DNA from: Tillus elongatus
Taxonomy: Eukaryota > Arthropoda > Insecta > Coleoptera > Cleridae
Assembly (NCBI GenBank): GCA_964006375.1
Contig: OZ023268.1
Span: 80,085,335-80,149,334, forward strand
Reading direction: 5' to 3'
Length of the DNA: 64,000 nucleotides
In this document: in pieces, positions 1 to 11,706 of the stretch
Position numbering within the stretch: position 1 is the stretch's first letter
Layout of the letters: each line of letters starts with the position of its first letter
Notes under the pieces: generated by a model
Told to the model about the DNA's origin: nothing
Databases searched by the model: none
Seen by the model: only the letters and a program-made list of their open reading frames with translations
Made by a program: the position numbers and the translations under genes

Positions 1-640
1 TGTCTATTCGATTACGTCGTACGTAATTATGTTGCGTCATGTACATGTCGTAAGTTTTTCCCTCTAGTTTCTAAACTTTGTAGAATTTGGGGTGACTACA
101 TTGTTAACCTCTAGTTTATTGCCGAACTTACTACTTCATAGTCCGGTCCGTTTATAAAACAAAATAATATTTTCTTTGTAGTAAACAGTATTCCTTAATG
201 AATTTTAGTATCTGATTGGTTTTATTTAAATTTATATAGCGTAAATAAATTTCGTTCATCTTTTCTGATTGAACACATCTCTGGTGGTCTTAGCATGGGT
301 GATTTCATTAGTATATGTTTACTTTAAGTTGAATATATCAATAACTCATATCTTACGTATGTTACATATAAGCTGATATTTACATCGATATTTTTTTCTT
401 GTGTACACATTCTTGTTTTTGGAAAAATAAAAATGTTTTACCAACAATGATGATGTAATAATATGGGTCCGGTGGCAGTATCGTTAAAACTGATACGAGT
501 GTTTTCCTAATTGAAATTTTGAACAAGTTTACACGTGACATTGCCTAAAGATTTTGATTTGGACATTTATATTAAAATTTGTATTGTTTAGATGCACATG
601 CAGTGCTTTTATGTAAGATGCCCTACATACTTTTTTGTAC
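1..640. other. AT-rich retroelement-derived DNA, no gene
   Basis: No coding segment is supported here. Short collinear blocks match 22.2-22.6 kb, for example around 30-55 against 22235-22270 and around 290-345 against 22310-22365. This stretch and 21.6-23.8 kb therefore look like two diverged copies of one retroelement's 3' part. The match was judged by eye and is patchy. Confidence 0.4.
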
Positions 641-651
641 CAATATATTAC

Positions 652-708
<57 letters not shown>
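652..708. repeat. (ATT)n microsatellite
   Basis: Uninterrupted trinucleotide tract of about 19 units. It generates spurious poly-Leu and poly-Tyr open frames. The homologous position near 22.5 kb has no such tract. Confidence 0.95.
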
Positions 709-709
<1 letters not shown>

Positions 710-887
710 CTCTGGTGGGTTTACATATTACGTGTACTTTCCATCGTTATGTTTTACTAAGTCCTGTAAAAGAATTGTTCCAATGTAAAACAAAATTTAA
801 GATGTGACTTTTAAATATGTAAGTAATATACAGTTGTCAATCCGTGAATTATCCTTAGTATTTTTTTCTCCTAATTATGTAATGTAT

Positions 888-1050
888 TGTTTCTGGTTTC
901 TGGAAAGTATTGGCGTAAGAGGTAAACAACATAAATTGTTTAAGAGCTATATGACTGACAGATTTCAAGTAGTCAAGATAAAAGAGACAGTGAGTAGCCC
1001 TCAAAGAGTGGAGTTCGGTGTTCCTCGGGGAACAATTTTGGGTCCCTTGC

Positions 1051-1146
<96 letters not shown>

Positions 1147-1680
1147 TTGTTTTTTTGAGTGGAGAGAGAACAGTGTGTTTAAACTGGGGACGGGCAGGTC
1201 GGAGTGGATATCGGTATTGAGGCATGTATACTGTGAGTGGAGACTGGAAACTTAGTTTGTTTTTTTTAGATGTTGGTATTTTAAAGTGCATATATGCTTT
1301 TTTTTGTTTTTGGTAGCAGATGCGTTACAATGTTTTTAATTAATGACTTCTTTGGAGGGAAGCATATGGTAGAAATGATAAAAAAATGTGTTTTTTGTGT
1401 AGTTTTGTTTTTGCTATACTGCCAACAAGTCTTTGACTTAGGCAGTTTTTTTCTCTCCATTTGTTGGGTGAGATTTTTTGTTTGTTTGTGTAAAGTGTGC
1501 AGTATTGTATTTAACTATACTGCCAACAAGTCTTTGACTTAGGCAGTATTTTTTTCTCTACATTTATTGGGGGAGATATTTTTTTTGGTGAGTTTTTCAT
1601 TATTGTATGTTTACTTGTATTTTCTCTATGGAGGGAAATCTTCTCAATAAATGTGTATTATTATATTATTATTGTCTAAT
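888..1680 (+). pseudogene. 5'-truncated non-LTR retrotransposon with RT fragment
   Basis: Codons at about 890-1057 read as the palm region of a Jockey/CR1-like reverse transcriptase: a WL-SY-type helix, a DRFQVV segment and the block GVPRGTILGPLLFNIYI, which normally leads into the catalytic YADD region. The frame then runs straight into a (TA)n tract (1058-1142) and the YADD part is missing. The tail holds two copies of a unit near 1412 and 1513 (motif TGCCAACAAGTCTTTGACTT), an AATAAA at about 1647 and a short TTA-rich 3' end. The diverged copy near 22.68 kb lacks the whole segment, so it is an insertion. It is not functional. Confidence 0.7.
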
Positions 1681-2077
1681 TACCGATTATAATTTTAACA
1701 AGGTAATAGCAATATTTTGTTGTCGATAATATCATTCATCAGCTTAGCCATTTATATTAAAATTGGGTGTGTTGTATTTAAGATCGTCCCTTGTGACTCT
1801 GGCCACTTATTCCTGCTGTTAGGAACCTGAGGCGTAATTTACGCAATGTGATATTATTAGAATAGCTTTGTTATGTTCCAAGATAGGAATTATTGAATAC
1901 GGTCCTGAATATAAATTCTTATCTAATTTTTTTTTGTAGATTTTAAATACTTGTTACGATTAGTTTACTTACTATGTTCCTAATTGTGTTTTTACGTCAT
2001 ATTAGTCAGTCTCTTACGTCATGTCTCATTGTCATTTATCCGATTATCGAGGTTTGAATTTATTTAGGTATGAACGG

Positions 2078-2226
2078 ATTATTTTCTTTTTTGTTGCAAT
2101 ATTCACATGTCCTAATATAATCTTTAATTTTCTTTCTCATCTTTGGAAAAGAGAATTTATATTTCAGCTTTACATAGGTCTCCTCTGTGTTTCTATGTCT
2201 CTCTTTGGTCTCATGAGAAAACATGA
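2078..2226 (-). pseudogene. Errantivirus-type integrase zinc-binding domain remnant (copy A)
   Basis: On the minus strand this reads as an H2C2 integrase N-terminal zinc finger: HETK..., then a PKMRKKIKDYIRTCEYCNKK block with the CxxC pair. Nearly the same block occurs at 23040-23200. Integrase core and RT are not recognisable next to it, so pol is mostly deleted or decayed. It lies downstream, in the minus direction, of the Gag remnant at 3190-4060, which fits Ty3/Gypsy-errantivirus gene order. Confidence 0.75.
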
Positions 2227-2644
2227 TTTTCTCTTTGATTTCGGGTGCTGTTTTTAATTCTTCTAAATTAGGTATGTTTGTTTTCGAATTATTAGTCGTA
2301 GTGGAGTTTTTAATTTTTATGGGATTTGTTTCCGAACTGCTATTTTTATTTGTTGCTAATTTTTGTTCCTTATTAAAATTATATTTTTCTACTTTAGGTT
2401 TTGCTTTGCTAATTATGTATCTTTCTGTATTTATTTTTCCTGTACTATCGTACTGGGTTAAAGGTTGTCCTTATTTTGTTGCTTTACTGTTTCTTTATAA
2501 CTACATTGTGCTTATTTGAATGCTTACTTGGCTTACTACTAAAACTTCACTGGTTTTCGCTGCTTTTTTGTACAGTCTGTGTATTATTTAAACTAAATTG
2601 ATTAGTAACCTCATTATAATATACGTTTCTAGTGGGAACTTCAT

Positions 2645-3185
2645 TTAAACTGCTATATAGGTGTTGTTTAATGGGATTACCTCATTACGACTAGCACACA
2701 TGTAATTTACATACTTCATAATTTTATCATTGTCCTGTTGAACTATCTTCTTAGGTTTCGATGCATCAGCTAGGTCAACATAATGCATTTGTTGACTGTC
2801 GCTTACGTATTTGTTCAAGTTCAAGTTTAAATTATTTATATAGTCATTCATTCTCTCCTTATAAATACAACTACTATCACTGCCCTTCTTAGGTAGATTA
2901 CTTGTTCGAAAATTTACATTACTTATATCTACTATCGATTGTCCGTAGACGTGCCTGCTATAGGAAAACTTTGGTTTTGTATAACGTACGATTCTGATGG
3001 CGAATTTTCATTATATGTTTCATAATCTAAATTATTTATTTCGTAATCTACATTATTGGGTTCATATTCAAAATCATTTATGTAATTGTCGAAAATTTCG
3101 GTGTTATGTAGGTGTTTCCTTGCGGCTGTTGTGACAGTCTCAAGTTCTAACTTCCCTATTCGATAGGTTCAGGATATTGTCTGTT
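2645..3185 (-). pseudogene. Probable Gag C-terminal tail / Gag-Pol junction remnant
   Basis: Minus-strand translation in shifting frames is rich in Asn, Asp, Glu and Tyr, like the acidic tail that follows the basic Gln/Arg-rich Gag segment of errantiviruses. One open frame of 68 codons covers 2645-2851. No protease active site (D[TS]G) was seen. The assignment depends on position between the Gag and integrase remnants. Confidence 0.35.
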
Positions 3186-3189
3186 AATG

Positions 3190-4060
3190 TTTTGATTTAA
3201 ATTTGGTCATCGCACTTGATTTGTTTGATTATCGAAGTTGGGTCTCCTTAATTGATTTGAGAAATTTTGTTGAAAATTGTGTCTAGACGTAAATTGTGGA
3301 TTTCGTCTGGACTGGAAGTGTTGTTGACTAATTTGGGTATTACTTTGTTGTTGAAATGGTCTGTGATTGGGTTGTAATTGTCTTTGAAATTGGACATTAT
3401 TAAAAGGTGAGTTATTCTGTCTCTGAAAAGGTGGTCGGTTATGTCCTTCCTGTCTATTATTATTATAATTTAATTTGTGCATTGTTTTATCCCGATAATC
3501 AAAATTATCTTCCGAAACACGAATTTTAAAGCATGTTCTATACTTCCGGGACTTCTGGACCTGAGCACCATACCCATCGGGTTCCTTAATCCCCCATGGA
3601 ATGCTTTTAGCGTTTGGTTTTGATAAATCGTAATTTTAATTGCCCGTACTGCCTCGTTATTTTCGTTCGTAATTAAGTTGAATATAAGCAGTTGTTCTAT
3701 ATACCGACACATGTTAGAAAACGCCAACGCATCCTCTGCGTTTCTCTGTTTCAATGTCAACATTTCAGCCAGTAGACTGGTATCATCTCTCTGGTCTGTT
3801 AAGTTTTGTACAATTGCATTTCTCAAGTCTAGCCACGAGTTAATAATGTTGGTATTTATAATAAGCCGTGCTTGTCCGGTTAGTTTAGTTTGTATGTAAT
3901 TTAATTAGAAATGATTCATGTATAGATTTTCCTTAGCCGTATAAAACAGGATTTGGTCCATAACCAAATCACATGATTTTAGAAAATTGCCTACATTAGC
4001 TGGTTGACCGTCAAATTCCTGAATAGCCTTAAGAAAGAATTCCTTAAATTGGTCTGCCAT
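3190..4060 (-). pseudogene. gag: Errantivirus/Gypsy-type Gag remnant
   Basis: A plausible ATG lies at 4060 on the minus strand (MADQFKEFF...), followed by a segment resembling the Gag matrix/capsid of arthropod errantiviruses. Recognisable blocks are NVGNFLKSCDLVMDQILFYT near the N-terminus, LTDQRDDTSLLAEMLTLKQR in the middle and LGG-like RNPMGMVLRSRSPGSIE. The end is Gln/Asn/Arg/Phe-rich (3207-3482), like the RNA-binding tail. Gag would form the virus-like particle shell. The reading frame is broken by stops and at least one shift near 3480 and 3900, so this is a dead copy. It lies 3' of the PBS at 6531-6544 once the inserted transposon (4275-6343) is removed. Confidence 0.8.
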
Positions 4061-4193
4061 GTTGCTTCTATTACTACCTTTACTTAAACGGTTTTCTATT
4101 ATAATATTACCACTGATATTAATTGATCTAAGTCTATATTATATATTTAGTAAACCTTGTGATTCGTCTTCAGACATACATTATATCAATGTA

Positions 4194-4199
<6 letters not shown>

Positions 4200-4274
<75 letters not shown>
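4200..4274. repeat. (TA)n tract at left edge of transposon
   Basis: Runs directly into the CAGGGT terminus of the inserted Tc1/mariner element at 4275, so the element targeted a TA at the edge of this tract, or the tract grew from the TA target duplication. Confidence 0.95.
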
Positions 4275-4277
<3 letters not shown>

Positions 4278-6343
4278 GGTCGCTGATAAGTCTGGAAACG
4301 GTCGATTATCCGGGAAAATATACAAGGTGTCGAAAAAAGTTTTATACAAAAGTTTTTGGGTTCTTCAATGTCTACTAGGCGGTGATAATTTTATTTATAC
4401 AGGGTTGGTCATACAGGCGTGGCACACCAATATTAATTTTTTTTTAATGGAACACCCTATATATTATTCGATATTTCAATCCTTCTCTTAATTTTGAGCA
4501 ACATTTATGAGAAGCATAATGTACCTAAACTCAATCGTTTCCGGGTAAAAAAATAAATAAAAATAAACGCTACTGTTTTTAAAATCTATTGGATGAAGAA
4601 CAAAAATAAATGAAAAGTAGAATATCTCTTGAAAACAATCTGTGAGTGTGAAAAGAACCGGTTGCGATGTTTTTAACATTGTTTGGAATCCCAAGATAAG
4701 ATAAGATGCCCATAAGAAACGCAGTATTATTCTTTTGTTTTAAAATGTTTCCAGGACAACGAATGTCAAACATTCATTCAGTGTCAACAGTTTTGAAACA
4801 TTAGTAATTTAGTGTCAACAGTTTTTGTGCAAAATGGCAAGTTTAAGTGAAACCGAACGTATCGAAATTTTAATGATGATAGGGTACGGTGATAGAACAC
4901 GAAGTTTTGCTCAAGTGGTGATTATGTTCAATGAGTTGCATCCTGAGCGGGAATCGATCTCCAAATCCACAGTTTCGAAAACTTTGCATCGTTTTCACGA
5001 AACTGGCTGTATCAAGGATAAATCTAGAACTGGAAGGCCAGTAACCGTTACAAATGAAGAAAATTCTTTGAATGTAATATTGGATGTGGTGGAAAATCCG
5101 AAAACTTCGGCACAGCAATTGGCTTTAAATCACAATATAAGTCGATATTCAATTCAAAAGATTACGAAGCGGGAAAAGTTCCGTCCATATAAAATTCATT
5201 TATTGCAAGAACTGAGTGAAGACGATTTTGATCGCAGAATCGAGTTCTGTGAACTTATTATGGAGAAGTTACGCCAAAATTTTAACTTTGCCAACCACAT
5301 TTTGTTTTCCGACGAATCTACATTTTGTTTGAATGGACAAGTCAACCGACACAACTGTAGGTACTGGTCAGACGAAAACCCACATTGGATGGAACAAATT
5401 CACACCCAAAGACCGCAAAAAGTAAATGTTTGGTGTGCTATTATTGGTGGACATATCATAGGACCTTATTTTATACACGGTAATTTGAACTCTGCTCGAT
5501 ATTTGACACTTTTGCAAGAATCAATTGTTCCAGACGTAAGTCGATTATTTCCGAACAATAACGACCCAAATCTACCAGCGGAAGAAATATGGTTTCAGCA
5601 GGATGGGGCACCCCCTCATTTTGGAATTGAGGTACGGGAATATCTGAATCAAACCTTTCCTGGCAGATGGATAGGGCGCAGGGGAACTATTGAATGGCCA
5701 GCTAGGTCTCCCGACATGACGCCGCTTGACTTTTTTTGTGGGGTCATGTAAAAAATTTAATTTACCAAAATAGACTGCAGAATATTGAAGAGTTGCAAGC
5801 AAGGATTGTGCATGAAATTAATAACATTCCTCAAAACGCTCTTGTAAATGCAGTGCAATGTTTTGTTAAGCGAATTCATTATTGTCAGGAGGTCAATGGA
5901 GAACACTTTGAACATCTTATAAAATAGGATTCCAAACAATGTTAAAAACATCGCAACCGGTTCTTTTCACACTCACAGATTATTTTCAAGAGATATTCTA
6001 CTTTTCATTTATTTTTGTTCTTCATCCAATAGATTTTAAAAACAATAGCGTTTATTTTTATTTATTTTTTTACCCGGAAACGATTGAGTTTATGTACATC
6101 ATGCTTCTGATAAATGTTGCTCAAAATTAAGAGAAGGATTGAAATATCGAATAATATATAGGGTGTTCCATTAAAAAAAAATTAATATTGGTGTGCCACG
6201 CCTGTATGACCAACCCTGTATAAATGAAATTATCACCGCCTAGTAGACATTGAAGAACCCAAAAACTTTTGTATAAAACTTTTTTCGACACCTTGTATAT
6301 TTTCCCGGATAATCGACCGTTTCCAGACTTATCAGCGACCCTG
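4275..6343 (+). mobile_element. Tc1/mariner-superfamily transposon with long TIRs
   Basis: The element starts CAGGGTCGCTGATAAG and ends with its reverse complement (CTTATCAGCGACCCTG at the right). It is flanked by TA on both sides. The inverted repeats are unusually long, about 4275-4690 and 5930-6343 (415 bp). A second CAGGGTTGG-type terminus-like block lies inside each arm (4400-4430; 6192-6222), suggesting a nested or composite end. It carries one transposase gene with a single frameshift. It is inserted in the leader of the errantivirus remnant, between Gag and the PBS. Confidence 0.9.
4834..5927 (+). pseudogene. Tc1/mariner-superfamily (DDE_3) transposase, one frameshift
   Basis: The protein would be about 365 residues. 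The N-terminus is a paired-type helix-turn-helix with a GRP-like linker (SRTGRPV, about residue 70). The catalytic triad is visible: D160 in FSDEST, D257 in FQQDGAPPH and D294 in SPDMTPLD, with 36 residues between the second and third Asp. After the third Asp a T-run at 5731-5737 is one base short, and the C-terminal part (WGHVK... to GEHFEHL) continues in the next frame to 5927. The start chosen is the ATG at 4834; an upstream in-frame TTG at 4825 is not credible in a eukaryote. All other catalytic features are present, so the copy died recently. Related remnants occur at 34.0-35.1, 47.1-47.6, 49.1-49.6 and 60.1-61.1 kb. Confidence 0.9.
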
Positions 6344-6530
6344 TATATAAATTATGCAGGAAATATAAAAATCAGATAGCAGCAAGCAACTTAGACTAAT
6401 ATGATGGTTTCTGCTCTCATTTGGCTGCTTGGCTACTGCTTCTGCTTTTACTTGGGTCTACTTGGCTCGAATCGGTTATTAGTCGTTGATACGCTTACAA
6501 ATCAATATGCTTTTCACTTTTTAACCGATA

Positions 6531-6544
6531 CTAACGACTGCGCC
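6531..6544 (-). promoter_or_regulatory. Primer-binding site of errantivirus-type provirus
   Basis: On the minus strand GGCGCAGTCGTTAG directly follows the LTR end. It resembles the tRNA-Ser-type PBS (GGCGCAGTCGGTAG) of 17.6/297-type errantiviruses and the PBS at 28437-28450. It marks the LTR/leader boundary of the provirus whose Gag lies at 3190-4060. Confidence 0.8.
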
Positions 6545-6960
6545 ACTTAACTTTACGGTTAAGACGTTTGAATGTTTTAAACAATTTCTTTAATGGTTTA
6601 CACAATTAATACTTAATATAAAAATACAATATAAATAAAAAGACGCAGCAAGTGCGTTATGGTAGTGAATTTTCATAGAATGGCACCAAATATTTTATTA
6701 TAACTTTTTTTCTTGTAACATAGAAATCTAAATTTTTGTGTATAGTTTACTTTTTATATCGTAAATCTACCTACCAAATTTGGTTATCATAGCTTATTTA
6801 TTTTTTGAGATAATTTTTTTTTCGAATGAAAACTCAAAATTTTTCCGGAAAACCTCGTCCGATTTTCCTGACTAACGAACTTATCCAAGCCACTTACAAA
6901 AGGAAGGTACATGCCAAATTTTATCAAAATCGGCCCATTATTTTTTGAGTTATCGGTGTG

Positions 6961-7054
<94 letters not shown>

Positions 7055-7505
7055 CATATAAAAATTGAAACTGACACCGGATATGGGTTCTAGGGGTCCT
7101 AGTTCGCGCTCATTTGCAAAATTTTTTTCAAATTTCAAAAGTCGGGATCTCTCCATTAGTGAATTTTTTCTACGAAAATTCACTAAAATGAAGACAAATA
7201 CGAATATTAGCATAAGTGTGACATATGAATGTTAGCAAACGATGTGCAGAGTCTTCAGTTAGAAACAAGAATGAACGCCAAGCTGAAGGCAAGCCGTTTA
7301 TTTATAACATGTCCCCCAGGTGTGGCACTGTTCTCCCGAGGTGACTTTCAGTTTAGCTGACACAGTTTCCCACGTGTGAGATACACTCTACTACGCCGTT
7401 CCCAAGGTGTCTCCTATCTTGCTGATTTGAAGGTCTTCTATATTCCTGATGGCTCGGCTATCCTGCTCTGTGTAATAATGGCGTATTGTATGTGGTCTAT
7501 GTATC
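6545..7505 (-). repeat. 5' LTR of errantivirus-type provirus, interrupted
   Basis: Sequence at both edges matches the LTR at 8796-9201: ACTTAACTTTA(C/T)GGTTAAGAC inside, and GAATGTTAGCA..ACGATGTGCAGAGTC through GTGGCACT toward the outside. The copy is split by a palindrome-ended repeat (about 6642-7186). The outer edge, near 7505, is approximate because the two LTRs diverge there. The two LTRs belong to different proviruses or to a rearranged one. Confidence 0.7.
6642..7186. repeat. Dispersed palindrome-ended repeat (family R1) with internal (TA)n
   Basis: Begins GACGCAGCAAGTGCGTTATGG and ends in a hairpin-like AGTGAATTTT...AAAATTCACT block. A (TA)n tract occupies 6964-7052. The same arrangement recurs at 36.9, 38.0, 41.8, 51.9, 54.7, 57.7 and 61.6 kb. 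There is no coding capacity. It interrupts the LTR described at 6545-7505. Confidence 0.8.
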
Positions 7506-7532
7506 TCGCCTAAACAAACAATTTATTAGTTA

Positions 7533-7603
7533 GCATCCGTGGTTGAGTGGTAAAATACTCGCGTGACACGAGGACAACCCGGGTTTGATTCCCGACCGAT
7601 GCA
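7533..7603 (+). pseudogene. tRNA-Gly-derived sequence (pseudogene or SINE head)
   Basis: 71 nt with the length, A box (TGGTTGAGTGG), B box (GGTTTGATTCC) and GCAT...ATGCA acceptor ends of an arthropod tRNA-Gly. The anticodon position reads GAC instead of GCC, the anticodon stem has at least two mismatches and the acceptor stem has one. A working tRNA is therefore unlikely. It may be a decayed gene or a tRNA-derived retroposon. Confidence 0.65.
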
Positions 7604-7768
7604 TGTAACATTTTGTTTTGTTTCACTAACTTTCATATTCGGTAGAAACAATAGTGTCCAGATTTTATACGCTTGGACCAGGATCTCGTTTGCTCTAAAA
7701 CGCCTGGATAACTTTGTCACCTTTGGGTTTAAAATTATAACTTTCAGCGGGCATTTGTTTTAGGGTTG

Positions 7769-8016
7769 ATGTTAGTGAATTTTCATTAATAAAATTCTCC
7801 AATAGAGAATTTGTTTTTATAAACTTTTTTTGTTGGAAAAACCGGTTCGATTTGGTTGACTAAAACGAAATCATCCAGGCGATTAATATGGAAAAGTACC
7901 TGCCACGTTTATATTTGGCAGATACACATTCCTGTTCTAAATATGAATTAAGTTTTATTTTAGTAATATGCCGTACTATAGGGTACAATTCTTATGAAAA
8001 TTCACTACTATAACTA
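7769..8016. repeat. Diverged R1-family repeat fragment
   Basis: Bounded by TTAGTGAATTTTCAT and ATGAAAATTCACTACTATAAC in inverted orientation. The inner sequence (GGTTGACTAAAACGAA, ATCCAGGCGATTAATA) matches 56.7-57.1 kb. Confidence 0.6.
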
Positions 8017-8795
8017 TAACGCTCTTTGTGTGTCCCCAATTTTTATATAATTAACCATATAATTTATTAACTTCTAATGTTAATGAATTTTCCATTGCCT
8101 TCGACAGAAACAAAATGAAAGGCTGTAGACTGGTATAGTTGCTTTTATTCTCTTTCTGGGAACACGTTGACGTATTGACCAGATTCGAAATAGAACATAG
8201 AACAGAAAATGAATAAGTCTAAAACGTGAAAAAATGTTTCCTCGTGACGTTTCTAACGTGAAAAATGGTCACGTTACATTACTCTGATATCTGACATTCT
8301 CTTTCAGCACAAACAGAAATGCATTGTACCAATAAATAACTGAACTACTTGACGGAAGTAGTTTTTCACAGGAGTACAAGCTGCAGTCTTAATTATAGCC
8401 AAATAAAGGCAACAAACGGCTTGGGAGTAATTCAGAAGGAATCTAGTTTTGCATTTAGACATGCAGCCAGATTGGAGAAATGCAATATCTCTTGCAAATA
8501 CTATACCGGCTAGATTGTAGCCGACACTGTATTTATGACTCTACAATTTACTTTATTCAAACAAACATGTTGCTAGTTTATCAAAGTCCTATTTACTAAC
8601 GAAAACTTAAGAAGGCTAAAATAAATTAAGATTTTTCAATACGGTTTGCTAGCATGAGTCAAGCTTCTTAAATGGATGTCGCTTTGTAGATACATACGTA
8701 CGTACGTACATACATGCGTACGTAACCGTCCTAAGCTTTCTTGTTGTTAGTGAAGTTTTATTTAAAAAAAGTCACTAATGAGGAAATCGCGACTT
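8017..8795. other. No recognisable gene
   Basis: AT-rich sequence without a supported coding frame. It contains a short TACG/TACA tetranucleotide run at about 8690-8723 and R1-like hairpin sequence near 8750-8780. Confidence 0.5.
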
Positions 8796-9201
<406 letters not shown>

Positions 9202-9215
9202 CCCCCCCCCCCTTA
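9202..9215 (-). promoter_or_regulatory. Polypurine tract
   Basis: On the minus strand TTTAAGGGGGGGGGG lies immediately 5' of the LTR, as expected for the plus-strand primer of an LTR retroelement. Homopolymer length may be uncertain. Confidence 0.7.
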
Positions 9216-9224
9216 AAGAACGAA

Positions 9225-10536
9225 GCTATGGTTCGTTGCGGATTTTCAAGGGAAATTCGGTTTCGCTGGTTCTTGAATTTTCCTTCTTGGTCTTCCATTT
9301 CTTCAACTCTAATTTAGCTGCTGCTGTTACGATATACAGCTACGTATAATAATATGATCCATATACTCAGGTGATGGATTGCTGTATCGAACGACGCTGG
9401 TATATTTCTTTTTATTGCTTGGAGTTGGCCGTGAATTTGATTGATGTCGTGTAGCTGAACATTCTCTAGTTTTTTAATTCGCGTAATTTCTCAGGAATTT
9501 CTGGATTTTCTTGTTTCGGGGATTATAATTTATGCAGGCTGAATGGTGTTTGGGTTTCTGACGTTGCTGGGCTGGTCTTATAAATTTTGTTTCCGATCTG
9601 TAGATGGCAATTTGGTTGAAGGGTTGCCAATTTTGTCCCCTTAATGATACTGGTCCGTTGTTGTTCCTCGCACGTCACTCTGACGTCTGTTTCTTCGGGT
9701 GCTATTATGATGTGCTGACTGGTTCGATATCTCGAGACGGTTGTTTTATTAATTTTGACTGTTTCTTGTTTACAATTGTTTATAGGTTTTTGGAAATTTA
9801 TTAACTTGATTTCACTTGGATTTTGGTTGTTAAAGGCAGTTGGATTATCATCTTCGCAAAAATACAACTGGTACTTCAAATTTTAGCATTCTTCATTGCG
9901 GTAGGCATTGTGTTTGCTACTCAGGATCAGGTATTTGGTTCTAGGAATTATCATGGTGAATGTGTAGGGATTTTTGGGTGTTGGTAAAGCGTACAATTGA
10001 TAATAAGCATAATATGATTCATCTAGCAGCGGTATTTCTAATTGAAATATAATTTTCAAGTCAATTTGAACGGTTTTAATTTTAAAGATGTTTTTCATAT
10101 AGATTTAGATCAGTGGTTGTTATTAATCTTGAATTGGTTATGTAATTTTGCATCTTGGCAAGTTCTTTCATTATAAATTTGGGTTTCAATATGGATGTGT
10201 GAAATATCCCTAATTTTGAAAAGGTGATTGCATTTTCTGTTGTTAATATTATTTCTTGAACATTATTTAGCAAATACCCTACCTGTGTCAATAATTGTGT
10301 TTTATTCGGTGATAATGTGTCGATTGTTCGCTCTGGAGACCGTCAATTGTATATTCTAGTTCATTTATTCGTTTTACTATTGTGTCCTGATTATGACTCA
10401 ATTTTGTTCTAGTTTCATTGAATTCAGATATTTCCTCTAACATTAAAAAAGTGTGTGAGCTCATTAATTCGTGAACTTTATTTTGATCTATCGTTAATAT
10501 CTCTAACGCTTGATATATATGTTCCCCGTCTATGAC
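9225..10536 (-). pseudogene. env: Errantivirus envelope (F-like) remnant, split by the Polinton
   Basis: Minus-strand fragments in several frames align in order with the intact-looking envelope at 26433-27962. In the minus direction they are: a post-fusion-peptide coiled-coil segment (10300-10536, GEHIYQALEIL...), a central segment with ALPTPKNPYTFTMIIPRTKY (9883-10098), a Cys-containing distal ectodomain (9523-9879), and a degenerate membrane/cytoplasmic part to about 9225. Stops and shifts separate them, so the copy is dead. The Polinton entered at 10536/10537, beside the fusion-peptide region. Sequence beyond its right end (21595 on) is no longer clearly envelope. Confidence 0.75.
10531..10536. 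repeat. Target site duplication TATGAC (left)
   Basis: The identical hexamer follows the right TIR at 21595-21600. A 6-bp duplication is the Polinton/Maverick integrase signature. Confidence 0.93.
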
Positions 10537-11517
10537 AGTAGGTATTGCGACACTTGGGACAGACAGTGACGTCACAGGTAGTGGGGGTAGGAGTGGGGGT
10601 AGCCCCACCCCTAGCCCCACCCCTTGTGGCCACGCCCCAAGATGGCGTCCAGCCACGCCCCCAAGATGGCGTCCAAGATGGCTTCCAAGATGGCGTCCAG
10701 CCACGCCCCCCAGATGGCGTCCAAGATGGCTTCCAATGTAACCTGAAGGTCATTGACCTGTCTAGGAAACTTTGGCCAGGTCGTCTCCAAGATCTTATTT
10801 TTCAGTGGTTATCTTGCTCGAGGCATTTAATATCCTGGCCAGACAGTGACGTCACATGACTTGGGCCAGACAGTCACATTTCAAAGTGTCTAACCTATTA
10901 CTTCAAATTATTATATTTTGAAAAAAACCATTTGGAGCAGGTGAGTTTCGAACCCCGGGCACTCAGATGGGAGGCAACGATGCTACCCGTTGAGCTAAGC
11001 AGACGCTTGTTAATTTATTGTTTTAGGCTAGTATATATATACGACTTTTAATTACAAACAAACCATACATGTAACATAATTAAAGTTTTTGTTATTATTA
11101 GACAAATGGATGATTTACAAAATAATAATATGTTTAATATTAGAGGCGGAACCAAAACGGAGGAACCAAAATGGCGGAATAAAAAAAAAATGGCGGAATG
11201 AAAGATGGCGGTCTAACCTGTGATACCTTAAGCTGACATCCCTGACATTATAAAAAATGGCGGCTTTCGTTCTTAAAGATGGTGCCTTTCGCTGATAAAG
11301 AATGGCGGCTTTCGTTCTTAAAGATGGTGCCTTTTGCTGATAAAGATGGTTGAAGACTCCATTATTTAAAGTTACGTCACCCCAACCTTTAGAGCCCGAC
11401 AAAAATGAGAGTGAGGTTGATAAGCGAGAATAATGGTATTGGTCGAAGACTCCATGATTGAAAGTTACGCCCCCCATTAAAACAAACCATTCATAAAGCT
11501 TTTGTTATTAGACATAA
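10537..11517. repeat. Left terminal inverted repeat of the Polinton
   Basis: Pairs with 20628-21594. The outer end has GACAGTGACGTCAC (CRE-like octamer TGACGTCA) and a GC-rich minisatellite of GATGGCGTCCA/CCACGCCCC units at about 10580-10735. That minisatellite differs in unit number from the right arm. The middle holds a tRNA-like cassette, and the inner part has ATGGCGG-rich repeats. Outside the minisatellite only scattered differences were seen. Confidence 0.92.
10936..11006 (-). other. tRNA-like cassette in left TIR
   Basis: On the minus strand it contains an A-box-like TTAGCTCAACGGG, the triplet CCC in the anticodon-loop position and a strong B box GGTTCGAAACTC at tRNA spacing. Acceptor and anticodon stems do not pair well, so it is not scored as a functional tRNA. 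The same cassette is in the right TIR. Confidence 0.55.
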
Positions 11518-11706
11518 CCAAATATCGTAGAGACAATAGAGGTCGCTGGCAAAACAAAAGAAGCTCAGAAACAAAATGGACAACAGGTTCAACTCTTAAG
11601 CTTAGAAAACAATGGTTGGTTACAGGTTCAATTCCTTTCTCCACGTGTTTAGTGTCATGTTACTCGTCTAAGTAAGCAGAATTAAAAAAAAAATGGCGAC
11701 TAAAAT

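Noticed and set aside
1058..1142. Poly-(Tyr-Ile) open frames across this and about twenty other TA tracts
   Set aside because: They are translations of (TA)n microsatellites on both strands, with no flanking gene structure.
7533..7603. Functional tRNA-Val(GAC)
   Set aside because: Anticodon-stem and acceptor mismatches and a tRNA-Gly body make a working valine tRNA unlikely.
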